A stretch of DNA of 13,981 bases from Desulfoferula sp040751985 (GTDB taxonomy: Bacteria > Desulfobacterota > Desulfarculia > Desulfarculales > Desulfarculaceae), in assembly GCA_040751985.1 (NCBI GenBank), contig JBFMFU010000099.1, forward strand, positions 1-13,981, in the 5' to 3' direction. The notes under the pieces are model-generated. The model ran no database searches. It saw only the letters and a program-made list of their open reading frames with translations, and had not been told where the DNA came from. Both the position numbers and the translations under genes were made by a program. Below are positions 8,308 to 13,981 of the stretch, piece by piece. How positions within the stretch are numbered: position 1 is the first letter of the stretch; each line of letters begins with the position of its first letter.

Positions 8308-9558
8308 ATGGATCAGCTACCCGAGCTGGGCAGCGCACCGCTGAAGACAGCGCCGGCGGTCAACCCGCTGGTGCCCGGCTTTATGGGCGCGGCGGCGGCC
8401 TGCGGCCTGCGCAAGGACGGCCGCCGGGACCTGGGCTTGATCGCCGCGGTGCGGCCGGTGCCGGCGGCCGGGGTGTTCACCACCAACCGCCTGCAGGCCG
8501 CCCCGGTGACCGTGTGCCGCGAGCACCTGACCACGGGCAAGGCCCGGGCCATCCTGGCCAACAGCGGCGGGGCCAACGCCGCCACCGGCGCGGCCGGGGT
8601 GGCCGCCTGCCAGAGCACCTGCCAGGCCGCGGCCCAGGCCCTGGGCTGCCGGGCGGCGCAGGTGCTGCCCTGCTCCACCGGCGTCATCGGCCAGCTGCTG
8701 GACGCGGACAAGGTGAACAAGGTGCTCCCCAAGCTGGCCCGCAGCCTGAAACCCGAGGGCCTGGCCGCGGCCGGCGCGGCCATGATGACCACCGACGCCT
8801 TCCAGAAGATGGCCCGCCGCGAGGCGGTGATCGGCGGCCGCTCGGTGACGGTGCTGGGCCTGGCCAAGGGCGCGGGCATGATCCGGCCGGACATGGCCAC
8901 CATGCTCTGCTTCCTGCTCACCGACGCCGCGGCCACCCCGGCCGCCCTGGGCGCGGTGCTCAAGGAGGCGGTGGAGCTGTCGTTCCACCGCATCACCGTG
9001 GACGGCGACACCTCCACCAACGACACGGTGCTGCTGTTGGCCAGCGGCCAGGCCGGCAACCCGGAGCTGGACCGGGGCGACCCGGAGCTGGCCTGGCTGG
9101 CCGGGGCAGTGACCGCGGTGTGCCAGGAGCTGGCGGCCATGATCGTGGCCGACGGCGAGGGGGCCTCGCACCTGGTGCGGGTGCGCCTGACCGGCGCGGC
9201 GGACCACGACCAGGCCCGGGCCTTCTGCTACGCGGTGGGCCTGTCGCCCCTGGTCAAGACCGCCTTCACCGGCGGCGACCCCAACTGGGGCCGCATCCTC
9301 TGCGCGGCCGGGGCCGAGGCGGCCCGGGGCGGCCTGGAGTTCCAGCCCGGCCTGACCACCCTGACCATCGGCGGGGCGGTGGTGGCCCGGGGGGCCTCCT
9401 GGGCCGGGCCCGAGGCCGAAAAACGGGCGGCGGCGGCCATGAAGGGGCCGCGCTACGAGGTGCACCTGGACCTGGGCCTGGGCGAGGGTGAGTACTGGCT
9501 GCTCACCAGCGACCTGACCGCGGACTACGTGGCCCTAAATGCTGACTACCGTTCCTAA
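8308..9558 (+). CDS. argJ: Ornithine acetyltransferase / glutamate N-acetyltransferase ArgJ
   Basis: 416 residues from ATG 8308, with GGGAGGAT (8293-8300) upstream. ArgJ transfers the acetyl group of N-acetylornithine to glutamate, recycling it in arginine synthesis; bifunctional members also use acetyl-CoA. The self-cleavage site KGAGMIRPDMATML (187-200) is intact, with T198 as the nucleophile, so an alpha chain of 1-197 and a beta chain of 198-416 are expected. Other family blocks are VFTTNRLQAAPV (56-67), NSGGANAATG (85-94; usually NSGNANA), STGVIG, DGDTSTNDT, DPNWGRI and the C-terminal YVALNADYRS. Whether it is mono- or bifunctional cannot be read here. A separate short NAGS in the window would supply the first acetylglutamate if it is monofunctional. 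Confidence 0.96.
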   Translation: MDQLPELGSAPLKTAPAVNPLVPGFMGAAAACGLRKDGRRDLGLIAAVRPVPAAGVFTTNRLQAAPVTVCREHLTTGKARAILANSGGANAATGAAGVAACQSTCQAAAQALGCRAAQVLPCSTGVIGQLLDADKVNKVLPKLARSLKPEGLAAAGAAMMTTDAFQKMARREAVIGGRSVTVLGLAKGAGMIRPDMATMLCFLLTDAAATPAALGAVLKEAVELSFHRITVDGDTSTNDTVLLLASGQAGNPELDRGDPELAWLAGAVTAVCQELAAMIVADGEGASHLVRVRLTGAADHDQARAFCYAVGLSPLVKTAFTGGDPNWGRILCAAGAEAARGGLEFQPGLTTLTIGGAVVARGASWAGPEAEKRAAAAMKGPRYEVHLDLGLGEGEYWLLTSDLTADYVALNADYRS

Positions 9559-9576
9559 TAGCCTTAGATCGCGGCC

Positions 9577-9605
9577 TTGCGGGCCGGCAGGGGCTATGAT
9601 ATTCT
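9577..9605 (+). promoter_or_regulatory. Candidate rpsB promoter
   Basis: TTGCGG (9577-9582) and TATTCT (9600-9605) are 17 bp apart. An overlapping TATGAT (9595-9600) is an even better -10 box but lacks a well-placed -35. Transcription would start near 9612, giving a leader of about 110 bases before the rpsB GTG. Confidence 0.4.
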
Positions 9606-9627
9606 TCTGCGGTTAAAAATTACACAC

Positions 9628-9695
9628 GCCCCCTGACGGGGGGCCCGGTGCCGGCTCGATCAGGGCCGGTGGGCCCGCCCGGCCTGAGGGGGGCG
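9628..9695 (+). promoter_or_regulatory. Structured leader of rpsB (possible S2 autoregulatory region)
   Basis: Three stems can be drawn by eye. The first is GCCCCC (9628-9633) with GGGGGC (9639-9644). The second is GGGCCC (9641-9646) with GGGCCC (9671-9676), extended inside by GCCGGC (9650-9655) with GCCGGT (9665-9670). The third is CGCCC (9676-9680) with GGGCG (9691-9695). The first and second share bases and are mutually exclusive, as expected of a switching leader. The ribosome-binding site GGAGG (9713-9717) is downstream of all three. S2 leaders that repress rpsB-tsf are known in other bacteria; homology to them has not been shown here. Confidence 0.35.
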
Positions 9696-9723
9696 GAGGC
9701 AAAACCAAGACCGGAGGACAGAC

Positions 9724-10545
9724 GTGGCTTACGTGACCATGCGTCAGCTCTTGGAGGCCGGAGTGCACTTCGGCCACCAAACCGGACGCTGGAACCCCAA
9801 GATGAAGCCGTACATCTTCGGGGCCCGCAACGGCATTCACATCGTTGACCTACAGCAGACCGTAAACTACTTCCGCAAGGCCTACGATTTCGTGGTGCAG
9901 GCCGTGGCCAAGGGCGGCGACGTGCTCTTCGTGGGCACCAAGCGCCAGGCCGCCGACATAATCCTCGAAGAGAGCCAGCGCTGCGGCATGTACTATGTCA
10001 ACCACCGCTGGCTGGGCGGCATGCTCACCAACTTCCAGACCATCAAGCGCTCCATCGAGCGCTACAAGTGGCTGGAAGGCATCGTGGCCGACGAGAGCAT
10101 CAACAGCTACCCCAAGAAGGAGGCCATGAGCCTGCAGCGGGAGCTGGCCAAGCTGCAGCGCAACCTGGGCGGCATCAAGGAGCTGAGCCGCCTGCCCGCG
10201 GCGGTGTTCGTGGTGGACATCAAGAAGGAAAAGATCGCGGTCAGCGAGGCCCAACGCCTGGGGATCCCGGTGGTGGCCATCGTGGACACCAACTGCGACC
10301 CCGAGGGCATCGACTACCTGATCCCGGGCAACGACGACGCCATCCGCTCCATCCGCCTGGTCACTGGCGCCGTGGCCGACGCGGCCAACGAGGGCCTGGC
10401 CCTGCGCGAGCAGCGCGGGGTGCGGCCGGAGGCCCAGGAGGTGCAGATGCCTGCGGACATGCCCGAGCTGACCGTGGGCCGCGCCGAGGAGCAACAGGGT
10501 CCGGAGGTGGTGGTGATCCGCAAGGGCGCCGCCGACCAGGACTAG
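9724..10545 (+). CDS. rpsB: 30S ribosomal protein S2
   Basis: 273 residues from a GTG start at 9724, chosen over the in-frame ATG at 9739 because GGAGG (9713-9717) is ideally spaced and the product then begins MAYVTMRQLLEAGVHFGHQT, the universal S2 N-terminus. The family blocks RRWNPKMKPYIFG-like (GRWNPKMKPYIFG here), LQQTVNYFRKAY, FVGTKRQA, YVNHRWLGGMLTNFQTI, PAAVFVVD and DTNCDP..IDYLIPGNDDA are all present. After the conserved core there is a C-terminal acidic tail of ~40 residues. S2 assembles late on the 30S body and is needed for S1 binding. First gene of the rpsB-tsf-pyrH-frr cluster. Confidence 0.98.
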   Translation: MAYVTMRQLLEAGVHFGHQTGRWNPKMKPYIFGARNGIHIVDLQQTVNYFRKAYDFVVQAVAKGGDVLFVGTKRQAADIILEESQRCGMYYVNHRWLGGMLTNFQTIKRSIERYKWLEGIVADESINSYPKKEAMSLQRELAKLQRNLGGIKELSRLPAAVFVVDIKKEKIAVSEAQRLGIPVVAIVDTNCDPEGIDYLIPGNDDAIRSIRLVTGAVADAANEGLALREQRGVRPEAQEVQMPADMPELTVGRAEEQQGPEVVVIRKGAADQD

Positions 10546-10584
10546 CCCCGGGCCGGGTCCGCCTTTTGCCAACCAAACCAGCTT

Positions 10585-10617
10585 CGGGGTCTGCGGCCGC
10601 CCGCGGCCCGGACCCCG
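10585..10617 (+). repeat. Strong hairpin between rpsB and tsf
   Basis: CGGGGTC (10585-10591) pairs with GACCCCG (10611-10617). The interior (CGGCCGC against GCGGCCC) continues the stem with a small mismatch. No U-tract follows. It could act as an attenuator or a processing/stability element setting the S2 to EF-Ts ratio. Confidence 0.5.
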
Positions 10618-10639
10618 GCCCCAGATAAGGAGAGACACC

Positions 10640-11239
10640 ATGAGCATCTCCGCGGCCATGGTCAAGGAACTTAGGGACAAAACCAACGCCGGCATGATGG
10701 ACTGCAAAAAGGCCCTGGCCGAGTGCGCCGGCGACATGGAAAAGGCGGTGGACTGGCTGCGCCAGAAGGGCCTGTCCGTAGCCGCCAAGCGGGCCGGCCG
10801 CGTGGCCAGCGAAGGCCAGGTGGGCAGCTACATCCATGCCGGCGGCAAGCTGGGCGTGCTAGTGGAGGTGAACTGCGAGACGGACTTCACGGCCAAGACC
10901 GAGGAGTTCAGCGTCTTCACCAAGGACCTGGCCATGCACATCGCCGCCTCCAACCCCCTGTGCGTCAGCGCCGAGGGCCTGCCGGCGGACGTATTGGAGC
11001 GCGAGCGCGAGGTCTACCGGGGCCAGGCCCTGGAGCAGGGCAAGCCCGAGAAGCTGGTGGACAAGATCATCGAGGGCAAGCTGAAAAAGTTCGTGACCGA
11101 GAGCTGCCTGCTGAGCCAGGCTTTTGTAAAGGACCCTGACCGGACCATCGAGGACCTGGTCAACGAGCTGAGGGCCAAGACCGGCGAAAACGTGCAGATC
11201 CGCCGCTTCGCCCGCTTCGTGCTGGGCGAGGAGAGCTAG
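10640..11239 (+). CDS. tsf: Translation elongation factor Ts (short form)
   Basis: 199 residues from ATG 10640, with AAGGAGAG upstream. The UBA-like N-terminal domain (VKELRDKTNAGMMDCKKAL, 8-26) binds EF-Tu. The exchange motif TDF (81-83) sits in VEVNCETDFTAKTEEF. The C-terminal part ends TGENVQIRRFARFVLGE. E. coli EF-Ts has ~283 residues with a duplicated core; this is the short, single-core type known from Thermus and several Desulfobacterota, and no frameshift or truncation is seen. It recycles EF-Tu-GDP to EF-Tu-GTP in the cytosol. It lies 94 bp after rpsB and 23 bp before pyrH. Confidence 0.96.
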   Translation: MSISAAMVKELRDKTNAGMMDCKKALAECAGDMEKAVDWLRQKGLSVAAKRAGRVASEGQVGSYIHAGGKLGVLVEVNCETDFTAKTEEFSVFTKDLAMHIAASNPLCVSAEGLPADVLEREREVYRGQALEQGKPEKLVDKIIEGKLKKFVTESCLLSQAFVKDPDRTIEDLVNELRAKTGENVQIRRFARFVLGEES

Positions 11240-11262
11240 GCCCCTGAGCAGGGGAGGTTGCC

Positions 11263-11982
11263 GTGGGGGAGGCCCCGGCCTATAAACGGGTGTTGCTCAA
11301 GGTCTCCGGCGAGGCCTTGATGGGCCAGGCCTCTTTCGGCATCCAGCCCGAGGTGCTGACCTACGTGGCCGCCGAGCTCATGGACGCGCACCAGTTGGGC
11401 GTGCAGCTGGGCCTGGTGCTGGGCGGCGGCAACATCTTCCGCGGCGTCAGCCAGAGCGCCAAGGGCATGGACCGGGTGCAGGCCGACTACATGGGCATGC
11501 TGGCCACGGTGATCAACTCCCTGGCCCTGCAGGACGCCCTGGAGTCGCGCGGGGTGCCCACCCGGGTGATGAGCGCCATCAACATGCCCCAGGTGGCCGA
11601 GCCCTACATCCGCCGCCGGGCCCTGCGCCACCTGGAAAAGGGCCGCCTGCTCATCTTCGCCGCCGGCACCGGCAGCCCCTACTTCAGCACCGACACCGCC
11701 GCCGCCCTGCGGGCCGAGGAGATCGGCGCCGCCGCCCTGCTCAAGGCCACCCGGGTGGACGGCATCTACGACGACGATCCCCTAACCAACCCCGCGGCCA
11801 AGAAGCTGACCCGGGTCACCTACGACCAGGTGCTGGCCGGCCATCTCAAGGTGATGGACGCCACCGCCATCAGCCTGGCCCGGGACAACCAGCTGCCGGT
11901 GATCATCTTCAATCTGCTCACGCCGGGCAATATCAGGCGGGTGCTGACCGGACAAGAGGTGGGCTCACGGGTGGAGGTGTAG
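11263..11982 (+). CDS. pyrH: UMP kinase
   Basis: 239 residues from GTG 11263. This start places YKRVLLKVSGEAL in its normal N-terminal position and has GGGGAGG (11251-11257) upstream. It is an amino-acid-kinase fold enzyme that phosphorylates UMP to UDP. Nucleotide-site blocks are LGGGNIFRG (53-61), the UMP-contacting DYMGML (75-80), GTGSPYFSTDTAA (135-147) and KATRVDGIYDDDP (161-173). A 5-bp hairpin (11241-11245 with 11250-11254) overlaps the first bases of its ribosome-binding site. frr follows after two bases, so the two are surely co-translated. Confidence 0.97.
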   Translation: MGEAPAYKRVLLKVSGEALMGQASFGIQPEVLTYVAAELMDAHQLGVQLGLVLGGGNIFRGVSQSAKGMDRVQADYMGMLATVINSLALQDALESRGVPTRVMSAINMPQVAEPYIRRRALRHLEKGRLLIFAAGTGSPYFSTDTAAALRAEEIGAAALLKATRVDGIYDDDPLTNPAAKKLTRVTYDQVLAGHLKVMDATAISLARDNQLPVIIFNLLTPGNIRRVLTGQEVGSRVEV

Positions 11983-11984
11983 CC

Positions 11985-12542
11985 ATGATCGAGGACGCCA
12001 AGAGCGAAGCCAAGGGGCTGATGGAAAAGGCCGTCGAGGCCCTGGGACGGGACTTCAACCGGGTGCGCACCGGGCGGGCCACGGTGTCGCTGCTGGATGG
12101 GGTGCGGGCCGACTACTACGGCGCGCCCACGCCGCTGAACCAGATGGCCAGCCTGTCGGTGCCCGAGCCGCGCCTGCTTCTTATTCAGCCCTGGGACCCC
12201 AAGAGCTGCGAGGCCATCGAGAAGGCCATCCTCAAGAGCGACCTGGGCCTGACCCCCAACAACGACGGCCGGGTGGTGCGCATCGCGGTGCCGCCCCTGA
12301 CCGAGGAGCGCCGCCGGGACCTGGTCAAGGTGGTGCGCAAGATGGCCGAGGAAACCAAGGTGGCGGTGCGTAACGCCCGCCGCGACGCCAACGACCTCTT
12401 GAAGGAGTTCAAGAAGGAGGGCGAGATATCCGAGGACGACGCCCACCGCGGCCGGGACGAGATCCAGAAGATCACCGACCAGTTCGTGGCCAAGGTGGAC
12501 GAGCTGCTGGCCGCCAAGGAAAAGGAGATCATGGAATTCTAG
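11985..12542 (+). CDS. frr: Ribosome recycling factor
   Basis: 185 residues, the normal length for the family, from ATG 11985 with GGAGGTG inside the end of pyrH. It opens IEDAKSEAKGLMEKAVEAL and carries the signature FNRVRTGRATVSLLDGV, then DYYGAPTPLNQMASLSVPEPRLLLIQPWD. The C-terminal helices are VKVVRKMAEETKVAVRNARRDAND and DEIQKITDQFVAKVDELLAAKEKEIMEF. With EF-G it splits post-termination ribosomes. The TAG stop (12540-12542) is part of the left terminal inverted repeat of the element that follows, so the coding end and the element edge coincide. The C-terminal sequence looks complete. Confidence 0.97.
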   Translation: MIEDAKSEAKGLMEKAVEALGRDFNRVRTGRATVSLLDGVRADYYGAPTPLNQMASLSVPEPRLLLIQPWDPKSCEAIEKAILKSDLGLTPNNDGRVVRIAVPPLTEERRRDLVKVVRKMAEETKVAVRNARRDANDLLKEFKKEGEISEDDAHRGRDEIQKITDQFVAKVDELLAAKEKEIMEF

Positions 12543-12800
12543 GCCGGATATTTCATGAGGGCTGGGTGGCATTAAACAACGAAACAGTCTTTATGGACCG
12601 GCATGAAAAAGGCATCGACGTTATCCGGGTACAGTTTGTATTCAGTCCCGGCACAGCCAGCCGCCGACAGACAAGGCGTCTGGCAAGCGAGGGCCGCAGG
12701 CGTAGCCAAAGCTACGTCGAGGCCCGAGCGCAGCCGGCAACGCCGTCTGGCGGGGGCTGGCGAAGCCGGACGCCCGGCCCTCATGGAATATCCGGGCTAG
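12539..12800. repeat. MITE-like structured repeat, copy 2, with 28-bp terminal inverted repeats
   Basis: 262 bp between frr and uppS. Bases 12539-12566 and 12773-12800 are inverted repeats matching at 25 of 28 positions (core GGATATTTCATGAGGGC against GCCCTCATGGAATATCC), both ending in CTAG. Inside, 12657-12706 folds back on 12711-12760 as a nearly continuous hairpin with a CAAA loop (12707-12710). Its main helices are 12657-12662/12755-12760, 12668-12672/12745-12749, 12675-12679/12740-12744, 12691-12695/12721-12725 and 12701-12706/12711-12716. There is no transposase and no convincing ORF. It is homologous to copy 1 near the window start. A non-autonomous transposable element or a dispersed RNA are the main options. 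Confidence 0.85.
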
Positions 12801-12867
12801 GCTGCTGCCCAGCCGCGACCCCGCCGCCCAGCGCCCCGGTCCGCCGCCGGAGGCGCCGGCGTCTTAT

Positions 12868-12888
12868 GACGAGCCAAGGCGCCTCGTC
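12868..12888 (+). repeat. Small hairpin upstream of uppS
   Basis: GACGAG (12868-12873) and CTCGTC (12883-12888) enclose nine bases, 17 bases before the uppS start. The following CTTGTAAAGTCTAATT is AT-rich but not a T-run. It lies outside the repeat element. The rest of 12801-12867 is GC-rich with nothing I recognise. Confidence 0.35.
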
Positions 12889-12905
12889 TCTTGTAAAGTC
12901 TAATT

Positions 12906-13679
12906 ATGGCCACCAAGGTTAAAACCACCTCCCCCCTGGACCGCCTGGACCGGAGCGCCCTGCCCCGCCACCTGGCGGTGATCATGGACGGCAACGGCCG
13001 CTGGGCCAAGGCCCACGGCTGGAGCCGGGTGCGCGGCCACGAGGAGGGCGCCGAGAGCGTGCGGGTGGTGGTGCGCTCCTGCCGGAGGCTGGGCATCGTC
13101 GCCCTGACCCTGTACGCCTTCAGCGAAGAGAACTGGGCCCGGCCCAAGGCCGAGGTGCAGGCCCTCATGCGCCTGCTGGGGCGCTTTCTCAAAGCCGAGC
13201 GCCAGGAGATGATCGACCGGGGCATCCGCCTGAACGCCATCGGCAACCTAGAGCGCCTGCCCAAGGCCACCCAGAAGCTCTTGGCCCAGACCATGGCCGC
13301 CACCAAAGACGGCCAGGGCATGGTGCTGACCCTGGCCCTGAGCTACGGCGGCCGCCAGGAGATCGCCCGCGCCGCCCAGCGCCTGGCCCGGCGGGCGGCG
13401 GCCGGGGAGCTGAAGCCCGAGCGCATCGACGAGGCGGCCCTGGCCGCGGAGCTTTACACCCACGACCTGCCCGAGTTGGACCTCCTGATCCGCACCAGCG
13501 GCGAGATCAGGGTGAGCAACTTCCTGCTCTGGCAACTAGCCTACGCCGAGTTCTACTTCACCGACATCCACTGGCCCGACTTCCGGGAGGCCGAGCTGGC
13601 CAAGGCCCTCAAGGCCTTTGCCCAGCGCCAGCGGCGCTTCGGCCAGACCGACGAGCAGTTGGCCGGAGGGCCGTCTTGA
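12906..13679 (+). CDS. uppS: Undecaprenyl diphosphate synthase (cis-prenyltransferase)
   Basis: 257 residues from ATG 12906. No recognisable ribosome-binding site precedes this ATG, but the next family landmark (RHLAVIMDGNGRWA, 21-34) is only 20 residues in, so the start cannot be far off. It condenses isopentenyl diphosphate with farnesyl diphosphate to the C55 carrier for peptidoglycan and O-antigen. The catalytic D28 lies in MDGNGRWA; other blocks are FSEENW (72-77), DLLIRTSGE (192-200), R202/S204 of RVSNFLLWQ, E215 in AYAEFYF and WPDF (223-226). The active site is complete. Its stop overlaps the cdsA start. Confidence 0.96.
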   Translation: MATKVKTTSPLDRLDRSALPRHLAVIMDGNGRWAKAHGWSRVRGHEEGAESVRVVVRSCRRLGIVALTLYAFSEENWARPKAEVQALMRLLGRFLKAERQEMIDRGIRLNAIGNLERLPKATQKLLAQTMAATKDGQGMVLTLALSYGGRQEIARAAQRLARRAAAGELKPERIDEAALAAELYTHDLPELDLLIRTSGEIRVSNFLLWQLAYAEFYFTDIHWPDFREAELAKALKAFAQRQRRFGQTDEQLAGGPS

Positions 13680-13981
13680 GCGACGAGCCCGCCGCCCGCC
13701 GCCCCATGAGCGGCCTGGCTTTGCGGGCGGCCAGCGGCCTGCCCATGGCCCTGATCGCGGCGGTGGCCGTGGCCCTGGCCCCCCTGTGGGTGCTGGCCGT
13801 CCTGCTGGCCCTGGTGGCCGGCCTGGCCATGTTCGAGTTCAGCCGCATGATGCTGCCCGGACCCTGGGGCCTGTCGGCCCTGTTGGGCCTGGGGCTGGCC
13901 GGGGCCATACCCCTGGCCGCCCTGGCCGGGGGCGGTGCCGCGGCCGCGGCCCGGGTCCTGGCCGCCCTGGCCGGCGATCTG
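13676..13981 (+). CDS. cdsA: Phosphatidate cytidylyltransferase, N-terminal part (3' end outside window)
   Basis: 102 codons, open to the window end. TTG 13676 is chosen because GGAGGG (13665-13670) is ideally placed and the TTGA overlap with the uppS stop implies coupling; ATG 13706 is an alternative 10 codons in. The visible part is a short polar start, then hydrophobic membrane segments at ~23-56 and ~65-100, with the family-like ALRAASGLPMALIAAV opening and MFEFSRMM after the first hairpin. CdsA makes CDP-diacylglycerol for phospholipid synthesis in the inner membrane. The diagnostic C-terminal signature lies beyond the window, so the name rests on this start plus the standard uppS-cdsA order. 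Confidence 0.85.
   Translation, partial: MSDEPAARRPMSGLALRAASGLPMALIAAVAVALAPLWVLAVLLALVAGLAMFEFSRMMLPGPWGLSALLGLGLAGAIPLAALAGGGAAAAARVLAALAGDL

Noticed and set aside
10640..11239. EF-Ts as a truncated pseudogene because it is only 199 residues
   Set aside because: The C-terminus is complete and family-like; short EF-Ts proteins are a normal variant.
12566..12922. Open frame of 118 codons across the frr-uppS gap, and a second one at 12603-12800
   Set aside because: Both read through the palindromic repeat, have no ribosome-binding site or family resemblance, and the Arg/Gly/Pro-rich product is what a GC-rich palindrome gives by chance.

Overview
This is a G+C-rich bacterial chromosome segment carrying mostly housekeeping genes. 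The rpsB-tsf-pyrH-frr-uppS-cdsA order, a short acetylglutamate synthase of the type shared by Desulfobacterota and Actinobacteria, a PmbA protease subunit and an M23 peptidase-secA-argJ neighbourhood suggest a high-GC Desulfobacterota (former Deltaproteobacteria, perhaps Desulfarculales-like). That assignment is inference; no 16S rRNA or other taxonomic marker is present.

Layout. Bases 2-337 are the 3' end of a gene for a SPOR-domain (peptidoglycan-binding) protein. Bases 338-758 contain no gene but hold copy 1 of a structured repeat. Next come an exported SUMF1/formylglycine-generating-enzyme-like protein (759-1592), then a likely two-gene operon of a short N-acetylglutamate synthase-type GNAT (1681-2132) and pmbA (2135-3475), with a good sigma70-like promoter at 1623-1651. 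An AT-richer gap (3476-3640) precedes a membrane-anchored M23 endopeptidase (3641-4552), followed by secA (4665-7283). A formate/nitrite transporter gene (7285-8157) lies on the opposite strand, its stop codon one base from that of secA, and is divergent from argJ (8308-9558).

From 9559 onward lies the conserved translation/envelope cluster: rpsB (GTG start), tsf (short form), pyrH (GTG start), frr, then a 363-bp gene-free gap with copy 2 of the repeat, then uppS and the start of cdsA (TTG start, overlapping the uppS stop), which runs off the window. The cluster joins ribosomal protein S2, EF-Ts, UMP kinase and ribosome recycling factor to lipid-carrier and phospholipid precursor synthesis. 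The short NAGS and ArgJ both serve the acetylated arginine pathway.

The least ordinary content is the repeat. Copy 2 (12539-12800) is bounded by 28-bp imperfect terminal inverted repeats (25/28) and contains a nearly continuous ~104-nt hairpin with a CAAA loop. Copy 1 (about 333-666) is homologous, with 31/32 and 18/18 identity in two blocks. It shows compensatory changes in the central stem and carries about 100 extra bases that fold into two further hairpins. Both copies begin exactly at the TAG stop codon of the upstream gene. It looks like a MITE/REP-class non-autonomous element or a dispersed structured RNA; I cannot name a known family. No CRISPR array, tRNA, rRNA or transposase gene was seen.
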